64,000 nt of DNA, from the NCBI GenBank assembly GCA_022819855.1, contig JAJEGN010000012.1:136746-200745 (forward strand), in the 5' to 3' direction. This document shows positions 63,364 to 64,000 of the stretch, piece after piece; positions within the stretch are counted from its first letter, which is position 1; each line of letters starts with the position of its first letter. The stretch comes from Gammaproteobacteria bacterium (GTDB taxonomy: Bacteria; Pseudomonadota; Gammaproteobacteria; Steroidobacterales; Rariloculaceae). The translations under genes were made by a program, and so were the position numbers. The notes beneath the pieces are model-generated. The model was not told the origin of the DNA. It did not search any database and worked only from the letters and a program-made list of their open reading frames with translations.

Positions 63364-64000
63364 GTGCACGGCGACGGACTGTTGCGCGGTAAGGGAGTCT
63401 GCCTGGCCTATAACGGCCGCACCATCCTCGACAATGTCGATATCGGTGTAGCCGGCGGCGAGGTCGTAACCATCGTCGGGCTGAACGGCTGCGGAAAGTC
63501 CACGCTCGTACGCGCGCTGCTCGGTCTCACACGAATCGATGCAGGGACCGTCTGGCATCGCCCGGGACTCAGGATCGGCTATACGCCGCAGCGCATGAAG
63601 ATGGATCCGATCATGCCGATGACCGTGGCGCGTTACCTGACACTCGGCGGACGCCACGATATCGGCACGCTGTCCCGGGCGCTCGGCGAGGTGGAACTCG
63701 ACGGTGCGCTGGACGCGCAGATGTCGGAGCTGTCGGGCGGCGAGTTCAACCGCATTGCGCTGGCTCGCGCCCTGCTGCGCGATCCGGACATCCTGGTTCT
63801 CGACGAGCCGCTGAGCAGCGTGGACTTCGCGGGTCAGGTCAAGCTCTACGAACTGATAGAGACGATTCGCGAGCGGCGCGGCTGCGGCGTCCTGATGGTT
63901 TCCCACGATCTGCACCTGGTCATGTCGACGACGGATACCGTGGTGTGCCTGAACCATCACGTATGCTGTTCCGGACGACCCACTCAAGTGCTGAACCACC
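63364..64000 (+). CDS. znuC: Zinc ABC transporter ATP-binding protein ZnuC, 3' truncated by window
   Basis: The frame (absent from the ORF track because no stop is reached) runs off the window end. It has Walker A VGLNGCGKST, Q-loop IGYTPQRMKM, the signature ELSGGEFNRIALARALL, Walker B ILVLDEPLSSVD and the H-loop MVSHDLHLVMS. It energises zinc uptake with ZnuA. I use GTG 63364 as a working start; ATG 63211 is an upstream alternative in frame. A better-looking ATG at 63320 (MDTRPAASEPAQ) is out of frame by one base because of a run of five C at 63359-63363, which could be a sequence error. znuB should lie downstream. Confidence 0.82.
   Translation, partial: MHGDGLLRGKGVCLAYNGRTILDNVDIGVAGGEVVTIVGLNGCGKSTLVRALLGLTRIDAGTVWHRPGLRIGYTPQRMKMDPIMPMTVARYLTLGGRHDIGTLSRALGEVELDGALDAQMSELSGGEFNRIALARALLRDPDILVLDEPLSSVDFAGQVKLYELIETIRERRGCGVLMVSHDLHLVMSTTDTVVCLNHHVCCSGRPTQVLNH

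Overview
The window looks like a chromosomal segment of a GC-rich, free-living (probably marine or sediment) gammaproteobacterium. Evidence for this is the uvrC-pgsA gene order, a fused aspartokinase/homoserine dehydrogenase (ThrA), an AcnA-type aconitase, a TatD of the E. coli type, and purB lying close to mnmA. The genus cannot be named from the sequence. Gene density is high. No gene-free stretch exceeds about 300 bases; the longest gaps (13877-14109, 27716-27952, 32272-32497, 37500-37713, 50426-50627) are described in the features or findings. Many long ORFs in the supplied track are GC-driven shadows and are left out.

Layout. 1-4.1 kb: a truncated SLC13-type transporter, an EamA exporter, and a small operon (membrane protein, winged-helix regulator, second cis-prenyltransferase) behind a palindrome-bearing promoter. 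4.2-12.5 kb: a secreted beta-propeller/M28/PDZ peptidase, then a translationally coupled trio (DUF1592-type cytochrome-like lipoprotein, Tat-exported DUF1552 protein, ankyrin-repeat protein). 12.6-19.2 kb: a YdjM-like membrane protein, tRNA-Gly(GCC), and a phosphate operon pstS-pstC-pstA-porin with a Pho-box-like upstream region but no pstB or phoU. 19.2-32.3 kb: mostly housekeeping: pgsA, uvrC, a family 5 uracil-DNA glycosylase, class II DAHP synthase, an NfeD-slipin pair, a divergent NRAMP-like carrier, mazG, a CoA-pyrophosphatase-type Nudix gene, fumC and purB. 32.4-33.5 kb: a small accessory patch (vapBC plus a decayed type IIG restriction gene) between purB and mnmA. 33.5-45.5 kb: mnmA, acnA, a 110-bp nested hairpin, ald, tatD, a NERD protein, thrC and thrA (no thrB), and rpe. 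45.6-55.5 kb: accessory metabolism: a reductive-dehalogenase-like protein with a duplicated domain, a DmeF-type metal exporter, a ferritin, an SDR lacking its catalytic residues, two amidohydrolases, an aldehyde dehydrogenase and a GST. 55.7-64 kb: a five-gene operon, then znuA and a divergent znuC cut by the window end.

The strongest candidate for an undescribed system is the five-gene operon at 55.7-62.0 kb. Its first gene fuses an SO_0444/DUF318-type metal permease, carrying a His-rich loop, to an SPFH (HflK-like) domain. HflC-like and HflK-like proteins, an orphan periplasmic binding protein and a three-helix membrane protein follow with gaps or overlaps of 3-9 nt. znuA lies just upstream. 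This suggests (inference) a metal-linked membrane-microdomain complex built from three SPFH subunits. Other points of interest are the reductive-dehalogenase-like gene, the SDR without Ser/Tyr/Lys, the DUF1592/DUF1552/ankyrin trio and the 110-bp hairpin element.
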